A stretch of DNA of 64,000 nucleotides, taken from an uncultured Bacteroidia bacterium. GTDB lineage: Bacteria > Bacteroidota > Bacteroidia > NS11-12g > UBA955. Both the position numbers and the translations under genes were made by a program. How positions within the stretch are numbered: the stretch's first letter is position 1; each line of letters begins with the position of its first letter. A model generated the notes under the pieces. That model searched no databases. It had not been told where the DNA came from and saw only the letters and a list, made by a program, of their open reading frames with translations. This document shows, one piece after another, positions 52,205 to 61,642 of the stretch. The stretch lies in assembly GCA_943788195.1 (NCBI GenBank), contig CALSPH010000002.1, positions 1-64,000 of the forward strand, written 5' to 3'.

Positions 52205-52304
52205 ATTGTATTCGCAATATATTTTAAACTCATTATGTGTCGTATTCATTAACAAAAAATGTCATTTCTAAAAAGCAGTCTATCTTATTCTATCTGGGTT
52301 TTTA

Positions 52305-52312
52305 TATCTTCG
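52305..52312 (+). promoter_or_regulatory. Promoter -7 box for the T9SS cargo gene
   Basis: TATCTTCG (TAnnTTTG variant) ends seven bases before the ATG at 52320. Confidence 0.45.
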
Positions 52313-52319
52313 TGCCTTT

Positions 52320-54296
52320 ATGAGATTAACTAAATTAATTCTTTCGGTTTTCGTGCTTTTTATAGCAACCCAAAAATCCGTTGAAGCACAAGTTGCCAAA
52401 ACACAAGTAATTATGGTAAATGCCACAACAACTGGCAATACAGCAACGATTAAATGGCCTACCAAGACCTTCACTGGCAATTACTACATTTACAAGCGAG
52501 TAAGTTTGTCAACCATGGATTGGGGAAGTCCAATTGCAACCTTAAGTTCGAGTAGCACAAGTTATACGGATAACAATCTAATGGAAGGAACATCAGCAGA
52601 ATACCGTGTAATTGCAGCAAATGGAAGCCAGGCACAGGCCTTCGGATATATCTATGTGGGCAACAAACTTACTGAGATCCTTCAAAAAGGAGGAATCTTA
52701 CTCATGATTGATAGCACTTTCATTACTTCATTGGCATCTGAAATAACCCGGCTTGAAAATGATTTAGAATCGGAAGGTTGGAATGTAGGTAAATTTTATG
52801 TCGGCAGAAGCCAAGCAGCTATTGAGGGAAAGAATTTGCTTAAAACGGCAGTAAACCAATCGTCTTTCTCAGTAACTACATTGATGCTATTGGGCAATGT
52901 CCCAGTGCCTTATTCTGGAGACTTTAGTGCCGCTGGCGCTTCTCCTCCACCCGATGGGCACGTTGAAGGCAGTGGAAATCACACTGGAGCTTGGCCTGCT
53001 GATGCTTATTATGGAGACTTGGATGGTGCTTGGACAGATAATTTTGTAATTCGAACTTCTGGCAATCAATCCAGACATCATAACATTGTTGGAGATGGAA
53101 AATTTGACCAAACCAAGTTGCCTAGTGATTTAGAACTCGAGGTGGGCAGAGTAGATTTATCTAGAATGACAGCTTTTACAAGTAGTGAAACTGAATTAAT
53201 GCGCTCCTATTTTGATCGCAATCATGCTTGGCGCACCCAACAACGCACCGTAGTTGAACGCGCATTGGTTGACAACAATTTTGGATCTCTTAACCTTGCA
53301 TCCACTGGGTATCATAACTTTTCAGCCTTCTTCCCTTTTGATAGCATTCAAGATAAAGACTATATCACATCTCAAACGCAAGGCTCTTATCTATGGAGTT
53401 ACGGATGTGGAGCAGGTTCTTATACAAGCTGCAATGGTATTGGTAATACCAACAGCATTCGCGATAACAATATTAATAATGTTTTTACCATACTTGCTGG
53501 ATCATTTTTTGGAGATTTTGACATAACCAATAATTTTCTAAGAGCGCCCCTTTGCAAAACAAGTTTAGCTTCTTTCTGGGGCGGGATACCTAAGTGGTAT
53601 GTGCATACCATGGCTTTGGGTAAGCATATTGGATATGGAGCACGAACCAGTATCAATAATCAATCATTTTATTTTAATGGTCAATTTAACAACGCGCATT
53701 ATCTTGTGAGCAATGCCCTAATGGGAGATCCCACTTTAATGAACCGGCATTTACCACAGGTTGATTGGGTAATGGCTAGCAGTGCAAGTAACCAAGTTAA
53801 ATTAAACTGGAGCAAGGCACAAGGTACTTTTGATGGGTATGCCGTGTATCGTATCGACACCGCCCAGAACACCACCTTTCGCGTTAACCCTCAACCCATT
53901 ACAGACACCTTCTATACCGATGCGATCAACTGGTATTCGGGCAATTACAAATACGAGGTGCGTCCGATTAAACTGGAAACCACAGCAAGTGGAAGCTATT
54001 ATAATGTGGGTGGAGGCAGTTTTGCGTTTGTAGACCATATCAACTCAAATAAGTCAAAAAAGAAAATGGCATTCTCTGTTTACCCCAACCCAAGCAACAC
54101 TGGCGTTTATAGGATTGAAGGAACTGACATTACCCAAGTTCAAGTAATTGATGTGGTTGGAAAACAAGTTCCTTTTGAATGGAACCATGGGCAACTTAAA
54201 TTGGGGGCAGTTCCTTCAGGGGTTTATACCCTGCAAATTCGTTTTAATGATGGGCAAGCACAAACAAGCGCAACAACTCAGATTGTAAAGCAATAA
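52320..54296 (+). CDS. Secreted T9SS cargo: FN3, degenerate C25-like domain, type A sorting domain
   Basis: A 658-residue secreted protein. A signal peptide (1-23, ending VEA) is followed by an FN3-like domain (about 28-105), then a region like the gingipain (C25) fold: ILLMID..., LMLLGNVPVPYSG (188-200), PADAYYGDLDGAWTDNF (226-242) and LMGDPTLM (467-474) are typical C25 landmarks. The catalytic dyad is not: the GHG position reads GCG (362-364) and the nucleophile region reads LAGSFFGDFD with Ser395 in place of Cys. A second FN3-like stretch (about 480-570) follows, and the end (about 590-658, FSVYPNPSNTGVYRI...SGVYTLQI) is a type A Por sorting domain directing type IX secretion and surface attachment. 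The predicted role is a non-catalytic surface protein. Confidence 0.85.
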   Translation: MRLTKLILSVFVLFIATQKSVEAQVAKTQVIMVNATTTGNTATIKWPTKTFTGNYYIYKRVSLSTMDWGSPIATLSSSSTSYTDNNLMEGTSAEYRVIAANGSQAQAFGYIYVGNKLTEILQKGGILLMIDSTFITSLASEITRLENDLESEGWNVGKFYVGRSQAAIEGKNLLKTAVNQSSFSVTTLMLLGNVPVPYSGDFSAAGASPPPDGHVEGSGNHTGAWPADAYYGDLDGAWTDNFVIRTSGNQSRHHNIVGDGKFDQTKLPSDLELEVGRVDLSRMTAFTSSETELMRSYFDRNHAWRTQQRTVVERALVDNNFGSLNLASTGYHNFSAFFPFDSIQDKDYITSQTQGSYLWSYGCGAGSYTSCNGIGNTNSIRDNNINNVFTILAGSFFGDFDITNNFLRAPLCKTSLASFWGGIPKWYVHTMALGKHIGYGARTSINNQSFYFNGQFNNAHYLVSNALMGDPTLMNRHLPQVDWVMASSASNQVKLNWSKAQGTFDGYAVYRIDTAQNTTFRVNPQPITDTFYTDAINWYSGNYKYEVRPIKLETTASGSYYNVGGGSFAFVDHINSNKSKKKMAFSVYPNPSNTGVYRIEGTDITQVQVIDVVGKQVPFEWNHGQLKLGAVPSGVYTLQIRFNDGQAQTSATTQIVKQ

Positions 54297-54339
54297 AAAA
54301 TAAATAAACGTATTCGTTTACTAAAAAAGAAAAAGACAT

Positions 54340-55608
54340 TTGAAAAGTTCACGATACCCCTTTCTAAAGAAATACATTCAACTTTCTGCGCTGCTATTTA
54401 TTCTTTTTTTAGTGATGTTACCGCACAGGGGTAATAGCTGGGATATGGATTGCTGGAAACAATGGGCAAACTATATATTTGAAAATAGTCTGGGTGAAAT
54501 CTACCATTCTAATACAGACTACCTTCCACTGTATCACTACGTCCTTCTACTATTTGGCTTTATTCAAGGAAGTGTTGCAAAGATTGGATATAACATTCAT
54601 TATCTTAAACTCATTACTTTGCTGTTTCATTTCGTTACGGGATTTTTTCTTGCGCTGCTTATAAAGAAGCCAGCAGATAGTTGGGAAAAAGTACGGGGGG
54701 AATGTTTATTTTACTTACTAAATATTGCCATTCTCTACAATACGCTTATATGGGGCCAAGTAGATGCTATACTCACTTGCTTTATTTTTATTTCATGCTA
54801 TTTCGCCTATCAGAAGAAAGTACTACATTCTCTCATCTTTATCATTCTTGCCATTAACTTTAAATTGCAAGCCATTGTTTTTTTACCTGTTATTGGGTTA
54901 ATGCTTCTACCCGTTATCATTTATACCTTTTCTAAAAAGAGAATCTTACAATGGCTCTTAGGTTCGCTCCTATTGCAGGTACTTATTATAATGCCTTTTA
55001 TTCTTGCGGGAACATGCGACAAGCTATGGAATGTGGTTACAGGCTCAGTTGGCAAATGGCCCTTTGTTTCAATAAGTGCTTATAATGTATGGGATTTCTT
55101 TCTTTCTGGAGAGCTAAATAGAATGCCAGATAGCATAACGCTTTTGGGAATAAGTTATAAAAGCTGGGGATTGATTATGTTCTTTGTGGCAAGTGGAATT
55201 GCGCTATGGCCAATGGCAAAGCTGGCTTATACATCTCTTCTCCAAAAAAGCAAACTGCATATCCCGCTCGAAATTGTTTTAATTACTTGTGCTATCATTC
55301 CGCTACTCTTCTTTTACTTTAACACCCAAATGCATGAAAGATACACGCACCCCGCCCTGGTATTTCTTGTTGCATATGGTATTTATACTAAAAGACCTGT
55401 CGTTCCCATTTTGGGATGCTTAGCCTATTTTCTAAACTTAGAGAGTATCATTCAATTTATGCACAAGCATGAGTACAGGTCACTTATTTTTAATCGTACC
55501 TTTATCTCTTCTTTATACTTAATAACCATTGCTGGACTGTACTTTGATCTCTTTCGTTTTAAGATAAAAAAAGATGCGAAGAATGAAGGTTCTCTGGTGA
55601 ACCAATAG
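54340..55608 (+). CDS. GT-C-type membrane glycosyltransferase
   Basis: A 422-residue membrane protein with about ten hydrophobic helices, similar in layout to GT87/mannosyltransferase-like GT-C enzymes. The first periplasmic loop has the metal-binding-like DMDCWKQWANYI (about 33-44) and DYLPLYHYVL, a common GT-C feature. Later loops include YNTLIWGQVDAILT and NTQMHERYTHPALVF. Such proteins transfer sugars from polyprenyl-phosphate donors on the periplasmic side. Start TTG at 54340 is uncertain. No linked glycan cluster is visible. Confidence 0.72.
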   Translation: MKSSRYPFLKKYIQLSALLFILFLVMLPHRGNSWDMDCWKQWANYIFENSLGEIYHSNTDYLPLYHYVLLLFGFIQGSVAKIGYNIHYLKLITLLFHFVTGFFLALLIKKPADSWEKVRGECLFYLLNIAILYNTLIWGQVDAILTCFIFISCYFAYQKKVLHSLIFIILAINFKLQAIVFLPVIGLMLLPVIIYTFSKKRILQWLLGSLLLQVLIIMPFILAGTCDKLWNVVTGSVGKWPFVSISAYNVWDFFLSGELNRMPDSITLLGISYKSWGLIMFFVASGIALWPMAKLAYTSLLQKSKLHIPLEIVLITCAIIPLLFFYFNTQMHERYTHPALVFLVAYGIYTKRPVVPILGCLAYFLNLESIIQFMHKHEYRSLIFNRTFISSLYLITIAGLYFDLFRFKIKKDAKNEGSLVNQ

Positions 55609-55656
55609 GAATAAGCTCCTAATTTAAAGGGTTAAGACAAACATAAATACGCATCA

Positions 55657-56361
55657 CTACTCAAAGTGAAAGGAGATTTGAAACATGCGCGGATACAAAG
55701 ACCCAATTCCCTTACTATAAATATATTCATCTGGAGAATGCATATTGTATAAGGTATTCACCATCTTTATTTCTGGGGAGAATTTAAAGAATGGCAAATA
55801 AAAGTCGAAGCCGAAACCTACTTCATAGGATGCACTGATTGTTTTTAAGGCCACCAATTTTTTGAAAGGCCCTCGCTCTTCTTCTTGCCTAGATTGAAAA
55901 TCATACCCTATGCGCGCTCCTGCAACCGTGTAAAAACGCACATGTTTCTTGTGCAAAGCACTTTTGTACTTTAAGTTGATGGGTAAGTCTAGCGTTACGG
56001 ATTCCACGTCCACAATATCCTCTCGATCCTTAAATACATAAATCATTTGGCGATTGTGAAAGTTAAGTGCCGGCAAAGCACGTAAATTAAAATATTCGCC
56101 CAATCTGCGATCAATGATTCCTCCCAAACCAATCCCGGGTACACCATTTAAAATGATGTTCTGTATTGAATCCTGTGCAATAAAATCAGTGGAGCGATTC
56201 AGTTTCATTTTTCCATAATTCATTGGAATGGTAACCCCAAAATGCCAGTTTTTTAAATCATAAATATGAGGGTCCATCATTCTCAAACGCTGAGAATGCG
56301 CCATTTTACCCATACAAAAGATAAGGAGAAATATTATTTTATACCTGTGTAGATACTGCAA
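55657..56361 (-). CDS. porT: PorT/SprT-like outer-membrane barrel protein
   Basis: A 234-residue protein with a signal peptide (about 8-23, ending MAHSQ) and an eight-stranded barrel pattern: WHFGVTIPMNYGKMKLN, GIGLGGIIDRRLGEYFNLRALPALNF, FYTVAGARIGYDF and ISASYEVGFGFDFYLPFFKFSPEIK (in pieces). PorT is a core type IX secretion and gliding component and commonly lies directly downstream of ubiE in Bacteroidota, as here. The TTG start lies inside the end of ubiE (28-base overlap), so translation is probably coupled. Confidence 0.8.
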   Translation of the reverse strand: MQYLHRYKIIFLLIFCMGKMAHSQRLRMMDPHIYDLKNWHFGVTIPMNYGKMKLNRSTDFIAQDSIQNIILNGVPGIGLGGIIDRRLGEYFNLRALPALNFHNRQMIYVFKDREDIVDVESVTLDLPINLKYKSALHKKHVRFYTVAGARIGYDFQSRQEEERGPFKKLVALKTISASYEVGFGFDFYLPFFKFSPEIKMVNTLYNMHSPDEYIYSKGIGSLYPRMFQISFHFE

Positions 56362-57062
56362 ATTCCGAAAGTTTGTTTGTATTGTTTTACCTCTTTATAT
56401 CCTGCTTTACCGAGTCGCTCTATAAATGCTTCACCATCTGGAAATGCCTTTACGGATTCAGGCAAATAGGTGTATGCAAAGTTGTTTCTGCTGATGAAAC
56501 GTCCCCAAAAGGGTAAAATTGTTTGAAAATAAAAATTATACAATTGTTTGACAGGGAAAACCTTGGGTTTGCTAAACTCTAAGATGACTGCTTTACCATG
56601 GGGCTTCAGCACACGAAACATTTCAGCCAATCCCTTGTCTAAATTCTCGAAATTTCGCACGCCAAAACCAACCGTGATGGCATCAAAACTGTTGTCCTCA
56701 AATTGAATACTTTCAGAATCTCCTGAGTGCATCTCAATCCGATCGTCCAGTTTTCGATCTTTCATTTTCTTTCTGCCGACTTCTAGCATACCATCACTGA
56801 TATCAATCCCTATCACTTTTTCTGGATTCAATTTAAGCGATGCTATCGCTAAGTCTCCTGTACCTGTCGCAACATCTAATATGCGTTTAGGTTGAATCTC
56901 ATTCAGTTTCTGAATCGCTCTTTTTCTCCAAACTTTATCAATATTCAAGGATAGAAAATGATTTAATAAATCATAACGACCAGATATGTTATCAAACATA
57001 TTTGCTACCTGCTGTTTCTTTCCGATTTTGGAGTCTGGTAAGGGTTTAACTTTGGTTCCCAT
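56334..57062 (-). CDS. ubiE: Demethylmenaquinone C-methyltransferase (UbiE/MenG)
   Basis: A 242-residue class I SAM-dependent methyltransferase that makes menaquinone. SAM motif I is LDVATGTGDLAI (near residue 60), GIDISDGMLEVG and MHSGDSESIQFEDNSFDAIT follow, and the UbiE signatures YDLLNHFLSLNID (about 30-42) and EFSKPKVFPVKQLYNFYF are present. Menaquinol is the electron donor of alternative complex III in this organism group. A TATCTTTG box lies at 57072-57079, nine bases before the ATG. Confidence 0.94.
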   Translation of the reverse strand: MGTKVKPLPDSKIGKKQQVANMFDNISGRYDLLNHFLSLNIDKVWRKRAIQKLNEIQPKRILDVATGTGDLAIASLKLNPEKVIGIDISDGMLEVGRKKMKDRKLDDRIEMHSGDSESIQFEDNSFDAITVGFGVRNFENLDKGLAEMFRVLKPHGKAVILEFSKPKVFPVKQLYNFYFQTILPFWGRFISRNNFAYTYLPESVKAFPDGEAFIERLGKAGYKEVKQYKQTFGICSIYTGIK

Positions 57063-57071
57063 CTATATTTG

Positions 57072-57079
57072 CAAAGATA
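57072..57079 (-). promoter_or_regulatory. Promoter -7 box for ubiE-porT
   Basis: Reads TATCTTTG on the minus strand and ends nine bases before the ATG at 57062. Confidence 0.5.
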
Positions 57080-57139
57080 AACACTTAAAACTTCTTGATG
57101 TTCATTATTCATTAACATTATGTTTAGCATTAAAACAGA

Positions 57140-57147
57140 TAGATTTG
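57140..57147 (+). promoter_or_regulatory. Promoter -7 box abutting engB
   Basis: TAGATTTG ends exactly four bases before the GTG start at 57152, predicting a leaderless GTG-initiated mRNA. Confidence 0.55.
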
Positions 57148-57151
57148 CAGT

Positions 57152-57739
57152 GTGAAAATAAAGCAAGCCAAATTTATGGGCACATTTCCAAAAGTGGAAT
57201 TATGCCCAACCACAAAATTACCAGAATTTGCCTTTATCGGCAGAAGTAACGTGGGTAAATCCAGCTTGATAAATATGTTGTGTGGAAGAAAAGCACTGGC
57301 CAAAACCTCTTCAACCCCAGGTAAAACACAAGCAATTAATCTCTTCGAAATAAATGGGAATTGGCAGCTTGCTGACTTACCGGGTTATGGATATGCCAAA
57401 GTAAGTAAGTCGATTCGAGAACAATTTGGTTTCATGATTAAAAACTACCTTAAGCTTCGAACAAATTTATTTTGCACATTCATTCTTATTGATGTGCGCT
57501 TAAGTCCACAAGAAGTAGATTTGGAAATGATTAATTGGATGGGTGAAAATGAGGTTCCCTTTTATATCGTTTTTACGAAAACAGATAAACTCAAAGTAAA
57601 AGAACTGGAGCAGAATATCGAAGGATTCACAAACAAGCTGCTTGAAACATGGACAGAATTGCCTTATATGTTTGCTTCCAGTAGTAAAACGTTTTTAGGC
57701 CAAGAAGAGATACTCGATTTTGTTAAGAGTGCGCTTTAG
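57152..57739 (+). CDS. engB: Ribosome biogenesis GTP-binding protein YihA/YsxC
   Basis: A 195-residue TRAFAC GTPase needed for 50S subunit assembly. G1 is GRSNVGKSS (about 30-38), G2 includes SSTPGKTQAIN, G3 LADLPGYGYAKVSKS, G4 FTKTDKL and G5 FASSSK. The length and the KIKQAKFMGTFPKVELCP N-terminus are typical. GTG is the start, fixed by the promoter box. It converges with the methyltransferase gene, and their ends overlap by four bases. Confidence 0.96.
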   Translation: MKIKQAKFMGTFPKVELCPTTKLPEFAFIGRSNVGKSSLINMLCGRKALAKTSSTPGKTQAINLFEINGNWQLADLPGYGYAKVSKSIREQFGFMIKNYLKLRTNLFCTFILIDVRLSPQEVDLEMINWMGENEVPFYIVFTKTDKLKVKELEQNIEGFTNKLLETWTELPYMFASSSKTFLGQEEILDFVKSAL

Positions 57740-58842
57740 CTCTTTTTAATTAAATGAGCCCAAAACAGCAAATCTGATGTGGGTTCACCAATGTAGGTTT
57801 GTGTTTTTATCTCCAAATCAAAGGATTCCATCATCCATGCAAGCTGATCTTCATTTTCTGCAGCATAGGTTGAACATGTAACAAAGAAAAGGCTTCCTCC
57901 TGATTTCAGCATGGGCAAAGTACTCTTTACTATCTGTCGTTGTAACTGAGTATATTTAGCTAAGTCACTTGCCTTAAAGTTCCTTAAATGTTGTGGATTT
58001 CTACCCCAGGTTCCACTTCCAGAACATGGCAAATCCAATAAGACCGCATCAAAATGGCCTAAGCCAATCGATCTATTATTAAAGGTTAAGCTGTCGCGTT
58101 GCTGAGATAAATCAACATAAGCAAACTGCACTCCTTCTTCATTTTTGAGGCGTTTCTTCGCATTCTTTAAACTCAGACTTCGCTTATCCGAGCAATACCA
58201 TTCGTATCGATCTCTACCTGCTTTTAGTTGACTCAGAATAGCCAGGGACTTTCCTCCTGCACCGGAGCATGCATCCCAAAAATGGAATGATTCTTCATCT
58301 GCACTAAGCCGAATGGCATCAGCCACTTTTTTACTTGCCAAAAAGGAAGCTAAATCTTGGATTTGAGCATAATTTCCTTCTTGAATTTGAGCGCTTTTAT
58401 TAAGACCATAGACTTGTTCACCACGTTTTAAGACAAATTCTTCAGGTTCCACATCTGACCGTACCCAAGTCAGTTTCTCGCTTTTTAAATGAGGGATGCA
58501 CTCTTCCGGAAGTTCATCAGACAATTCAGAAGACAAAGGGAATGACCTTGCCTCAGGTGTTTCGTTAAATTCTGTAGAAGACAAACTTTGTACTTTCTCC
58601 AATATGGGGCTTTTCCCATGCTGCAGAATGTAGATCAACTCGGTTTCTAAATCATCAATAACCACATTTGATTTAAAGTAAGCATAGAACCATTCTTTGA
58701 TTTGCTTGCGATCTCTGCTCCCTAAATTTTTGTTTTCCTTGAAATATGCTCCTAAATATAAGGACAAGGGTTGAGGGTAAACGTAATTGGATACCAAGTG
58801 CATTACCTGCGCTAGGCGGTTGTAAAAAAGACCTTTAGACAT
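57736..58842 (-). CDS. RsmB-like rRNA (cytosine-5)-methyltransferase
   Basis: A 368-residue SUN/NOL1-family enzyme with an N-terminal RNA-binding part (about 1-160) and a SAM-binding domain. DACSGAGGKSLAIL is motif I, LDLPCSGSGTWGRNPQHLRNF holds the release cysteine, and VTCSTYAAENEDQLAWM the nucleophilic cysteine, so both catalytic cysteines are present. The likely target is 16S rRNA C967 or an equivalent; YebU-type activity cannot be excluded. It is followed at its 5' side by the periplasmic-binding-like gene, four bases away. Confidence 0.88.
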   Translation of the reverse strand: MSKGLFYNRLAQVMHLVSNYVYPQPLSLYLGAYFKENKNLGSRDRKQIKEWFYAYFKSNVVIDDLETELIYILQHGKSPILEKVQSLSSTEFNETPEARSFPLSSELSDELPEECIPHLKSEKLTWVRSDVEPEEFVLKRGEQVYGLNKSAQIQEGNYAQIQDLASFLASKKVADAIRLSADEESFHFWDACSGAGGKSLAILSQLKAGRDRYEWYCSDKRSLSLKNAKKRLKNEEGVQFAYVDLSQQRDSLTFNNRSIGLGHFDAVLLDLPCSGSGTWGRNPQHLRNFKASDLAKYTQLQRQIVKSTLPMLKSGGSLFFVTCSTYAAENEDQLAWMMESFDLEIKTQTYIGEPTSDLLFWAHLIKKS

Positions 58843-58846
58843 AGTT

Positions 58847-59980
58847 TTATTGCTTTATTTCTTGTCGCACTCCTTTGCTGTTGTAATTCAAAATCTTACA
58901 ACCTGCATTTTCGTACCCCCCCTTTTTAACCGCATGTAAGCAAAATTGCTGCATGATTCCCGGATAAAATGCATTCCCCAGATTCTTGGGGTAGGTCTGT
59001 TTAAAAGTCATCATACTTTGACCTAACCAAATAATCTGATCATATCCCCTAAAGTGATAACTATTGGCCTCCCATTTATAAACTTCTCGGTACATCATCC
59101 TGAATGCCAAAGCATCAGGCGCATATCGATCATAATAATTGTTATCTTGAAAATGAACCTTCGCACGTGTCATTTGCGCTTTTCCAAAACCCTTCTTTCT
59201 TTTATACTTTTTATCCAAAGCCAATTTTATATCGCCAACAGCCGCTAAATTGGCCATTTTCTTTAAGACAGGTAAGGAATCTGTAGGTGCATATACGATT
59301 ACATTCTTCTTACCACTCAGCGCATACAATTTGGTTAAATCATGCTGCGGAATTTGAATAATGGGCTTTTTACTAACCATTTGAAAGCCTTCTTTAAAGA
59401 GTTTCCGATCTTTATAATGATCTGAACTACCATCCGACACTACGATTAAAGTATATTCAGGGTATAAACGTGCCATACCTTGTCCTAATCCAAATGTAGA
59501 AATACTATCTGAAGGCACTAAGTTAATATGCGGAAAGGTATCCTTCGTTGTACGCTCATAGTGCATAAAAGGCGAAATGAGAGGTATTTTGGTGACTCCG
59601 CAAAAGCGTTCAGCAATAGCATGTGTCTTCGGGTAAATAGGACCAATAATCGTATTCATTTTTTGCAACCGAGGTAATTTGAAGAACGAATCAACTCGCT
59701 TGGAGTCTAATTCGGTATCAAAAACATGCAAATGCATATTGAAACCCATTTTTTCCAAATCTTTTATTGCAGCTTGTACCCCTTCATAATAATCATATAT
59801 AGCGGATGAAGTATCACTCTCCCTTCTTGTTTTATTATGCAGATGCAATGGTAAAAACAAGGCTATATTGTATACAGGCAAGTCCGACTGGTATGCTACA
59901 GGCTCTTCAACAGGCTCTGATCTAAATCCGAGAAGGCCTATTAAAAATACTAAAAACGATATCTGAGCGATTCTTTTCAC
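58847..59980 (-). CDS. Periplasmic-binding-protein-like (type 1) exported protein
   Basis: A 377-residue protein whose N-terminus (KRIAQISFLVFLIGLLGF) is a signal anchor or signal peptide. The rest follows a type 1 periplasmic binding fold: YNIALFLPLHL, YEGVQAAIKDLEKMGFNMHLHVFDTE, IIGPIYPKTHAIAERFC, IPLISPF, LIVVSDGSSDH and RGYDQIIWLGQ. In related Bacteroidota this gene lies behind guaA and carries LysM repeats; none is visible here. A GTG at 59980 is chosen over the TTG at 60025, which lies inside guaA. No ABC transporter genes are near, so the ligand is unknown. Confidence 0.75.
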   Translation of the reverse strand: MKRIAQISFLVFLIGLLGFRSEPVEEPVAYQSDLPVYNIALFLPLHLHNKTRRESDTSSAIYDYYEGVQAAIKDLEKMGFNMHLHVFDTELDSKRVDSFFKLPRLQKMNTIIGPIYPKTHAIAERFCGVTKIPLISPFMHYERTTKDTFPHINLVPSDSISTFGLGQGMARLYPEYTLIVVSDGSSDHYKDRKLFKEGFQMVSKKPIIQIPQHDLTKLYALSGKKNVIVYAPTDSLPVLKKMANLAAVGDIKLALDKKYKRKKGFGKAQMTRAKVHFQDNNYYDRYAPDALAFRMMYREVYKWEANSYHFRGYDQIIWLGQSMMTFKQTYPKNLGNAFYPGIMQQFCLHAVKKGGYENAGCKILNYNSKGVRQEIKQ

Positions 59981-60011
59981 TAACAATCCAATGACAATTA
60001 TAATGCCATTT

Positions 60012-61547
60012 TTATTCCCATTCAATAGTTGCGGGTGGTTTTGAGCTTATATCATACACAACTCGATTAATCCCCTTAACACGATTAATTATAGTATTCG
60101 ATATCTCTGCGAGTACATCATAAGGTAAATGAAACCAATCTGCAGTCATTCCATCAAAGGAGTTAACTGCTCTAAGTGCAACTACATTTTCATAGGTGCG
60201 CTCATCTCCCATAACACCAACCGATTGGATGGGTAAAAAGATGGTTCCTGCTTGCCAAATTTGATCGTATAAATTATGTTTTTCTAAAAGACCCATGTAA
60301 ATGTGATCTGCCTCTTGTAACATATGTACTTTTTCAGGTGTAATATCCCCTAAAATACGAATCCCCAGTCCAGGACCTGGAAATGGATGGCGATCTAGTA
60401 TATGTGAAGGCATATCCATTGCTCGACCCACATTTCGAACCTCATCTTTAAATAAATTACGCAAAGGCTCCACCACTTTGAGATGCATATCTTCTGGCAA
60501 ACCGCCCACATTATGATGGCTTTTTATGGTTGCAGAAGGACCTTTTACAGAAACCGATTCAATTACATCTGGATAGATGGTGCCTTGTGCTAACCACTTG
60601 GCCCCTTCAAAATGATGTGCTTCTCGTTGAAATACATCTATAAATACTTTACCAATTGCTTTACGTTTTTGCTCAGGCTCTGTTATACCTTCTAAAGCAT
60701 CGTAAAACTCTTGACTTGCATTAACACCATCAATATTTAGACCCAAAGGTCTAAAAGTATCCAGCACTTGTTCAAACTCACCCTTTCTTAATAATCCATT
60801 ATCAATAAAAATGCATTTTAGTTTTGGTCCAATGGCCTTATGCAATAAAATGGCAGCAACAGAAGAATCAACCCCTCCAGAAAGACCTAATATCACTTCA
60901 TCATCACCAAGTTTCTCTTTAAGCTCAGCAACAGTTTCCAAAACAAAATTTTCCGGTGTCCATGAATCATCGCATTTACAAATCTTGCGCACAAAGTTGG
61001 ATAGTAATAATTTACCTTCTTCGCTATGGGTAACTTCTGGATGGAATTGGATGCAGTAAATATCCTTCTCTCCTATTTGAAATGCTGCAATTTCAACATC
61101 CACTGTACTTGCAATAATCTTTACATCTGGACCTATTGTTTTGATGGTATCCCCGTGGCTCATCCAAACCTGTGAAGTTGGCGACATGTTTGAGAGCAAC
61201 AAATTGTTGGGCTCTTTTACTTCTAAAATAGCTCTTCCATATTCTCGGTGCACACTGGCTTCAACATTTCCCCCTGTGTTATGTGCAATCCACTGGGCTC
61301 CATAACACACCCCCAGAATAGGCACGTTCAATGCTTGTATTGCTTCAAATGGAATTTCAGGTGCATCTTCATCCCTTACAGAAAATGGACTTCCACTAAA
61401 AATCACTCCTTTAATGGATGGGTCTAATTCAGGTAAATGATTGTAGGGGTGAATTTCACAATATACATTGAGTTCGCGTACTCTTCTAGCGATAAGCTGA
61501 GTATACTGAGAACCAAAATCGAGGATGAGAATTTTATCTGTGATCAT
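60012..61547 (-). CDS. guaA: GMP synthase (glutamine-hydrolysing)
   Basis: A 511-residue enzyme converting XMP, glutamine and ATP to GMP. The amidotransferase domain (1-195) has the nucleophile Cys in GVCYGAQWI and the His-Glu in [12 protein letters not shown]. The ATP pyrophosphatase P-loop is [12 protein letters not shown] (near 224). The dimerisation domain ends KPPATIEWE, the usual C-terminus. A TATCTTTG box is at 61558-61565. Confidence 0.97.
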   Translation of the reverse strand: MITDKILILDFGSQYTQLIARRVRELNVYCEIHPYNHLPELDPSIKGVIFSGSPFSVRDEDAPEIPFEAIQALNVPILGVCYGAQWIAHNTGGNVEASVHREYGRAILEVKEPNNLLLSNMSPTSQVWMSHGDTIKTIGPDVKIIASTVDVEIAAFQIGEKDIYCIQFHPEVTHSEEGKLLLSNFVRKICKCDDSWTPENFVLETVAELKEKLGDDEVILGLSGGVDSSVAAILLHKAIGPKLKCIFIDNGLLRKGEFEQVLDTFRPLGLNIDGVNASQEFYDALEGITEPEQKRKAIGKVFIDVFQREAHHFEGAKWLAQGTIYPDVIESVSVKGPSATIKSHHNVGGLPEDMHLKVVEPLRNLFKDEVRNVGRAMDMPSHILDRHPFPGPGLGIRILGDITPEKVHMLQEADHIYMGLLEKHNLYDQIWQAGTIFLPIQSVGVMGDERTYENVVALRAVNSFDGMTADWFHLPYDVLAEISNTIINRVKGINRVVYDISSKPPATIEWE

Positions 61548-61557
61548 TTAAGGCCAT

Positions 61558-61565
61558 CAAAGATA
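61558..61565 (-). promoter_or_regulatory. Promoter -7 box for guaA
   Basis: Reads TATCTTTG on the minus strand, ten bases before the ATG at 61547. No purine riboswitch was seen in the short leader. Confidence 0.5.
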
Positions 61566-61630
61566 AGATTTAGTATTTACTAATTAGTGAAGAGTAATTA
61601 GAAAAATGCACAAATTAATCAGATACATAT

Positions 61631-61638
61631 TACCTTTG
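61631..61638 (+). promoter_or_regulatory. Promoter -7 box abutting the small membrane protein gene
   Basis: TACCTTTG ends exactly four bases before the ATG at 61643. Confidence 0.55.
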
Positions 61639-61642
61639 CAGC

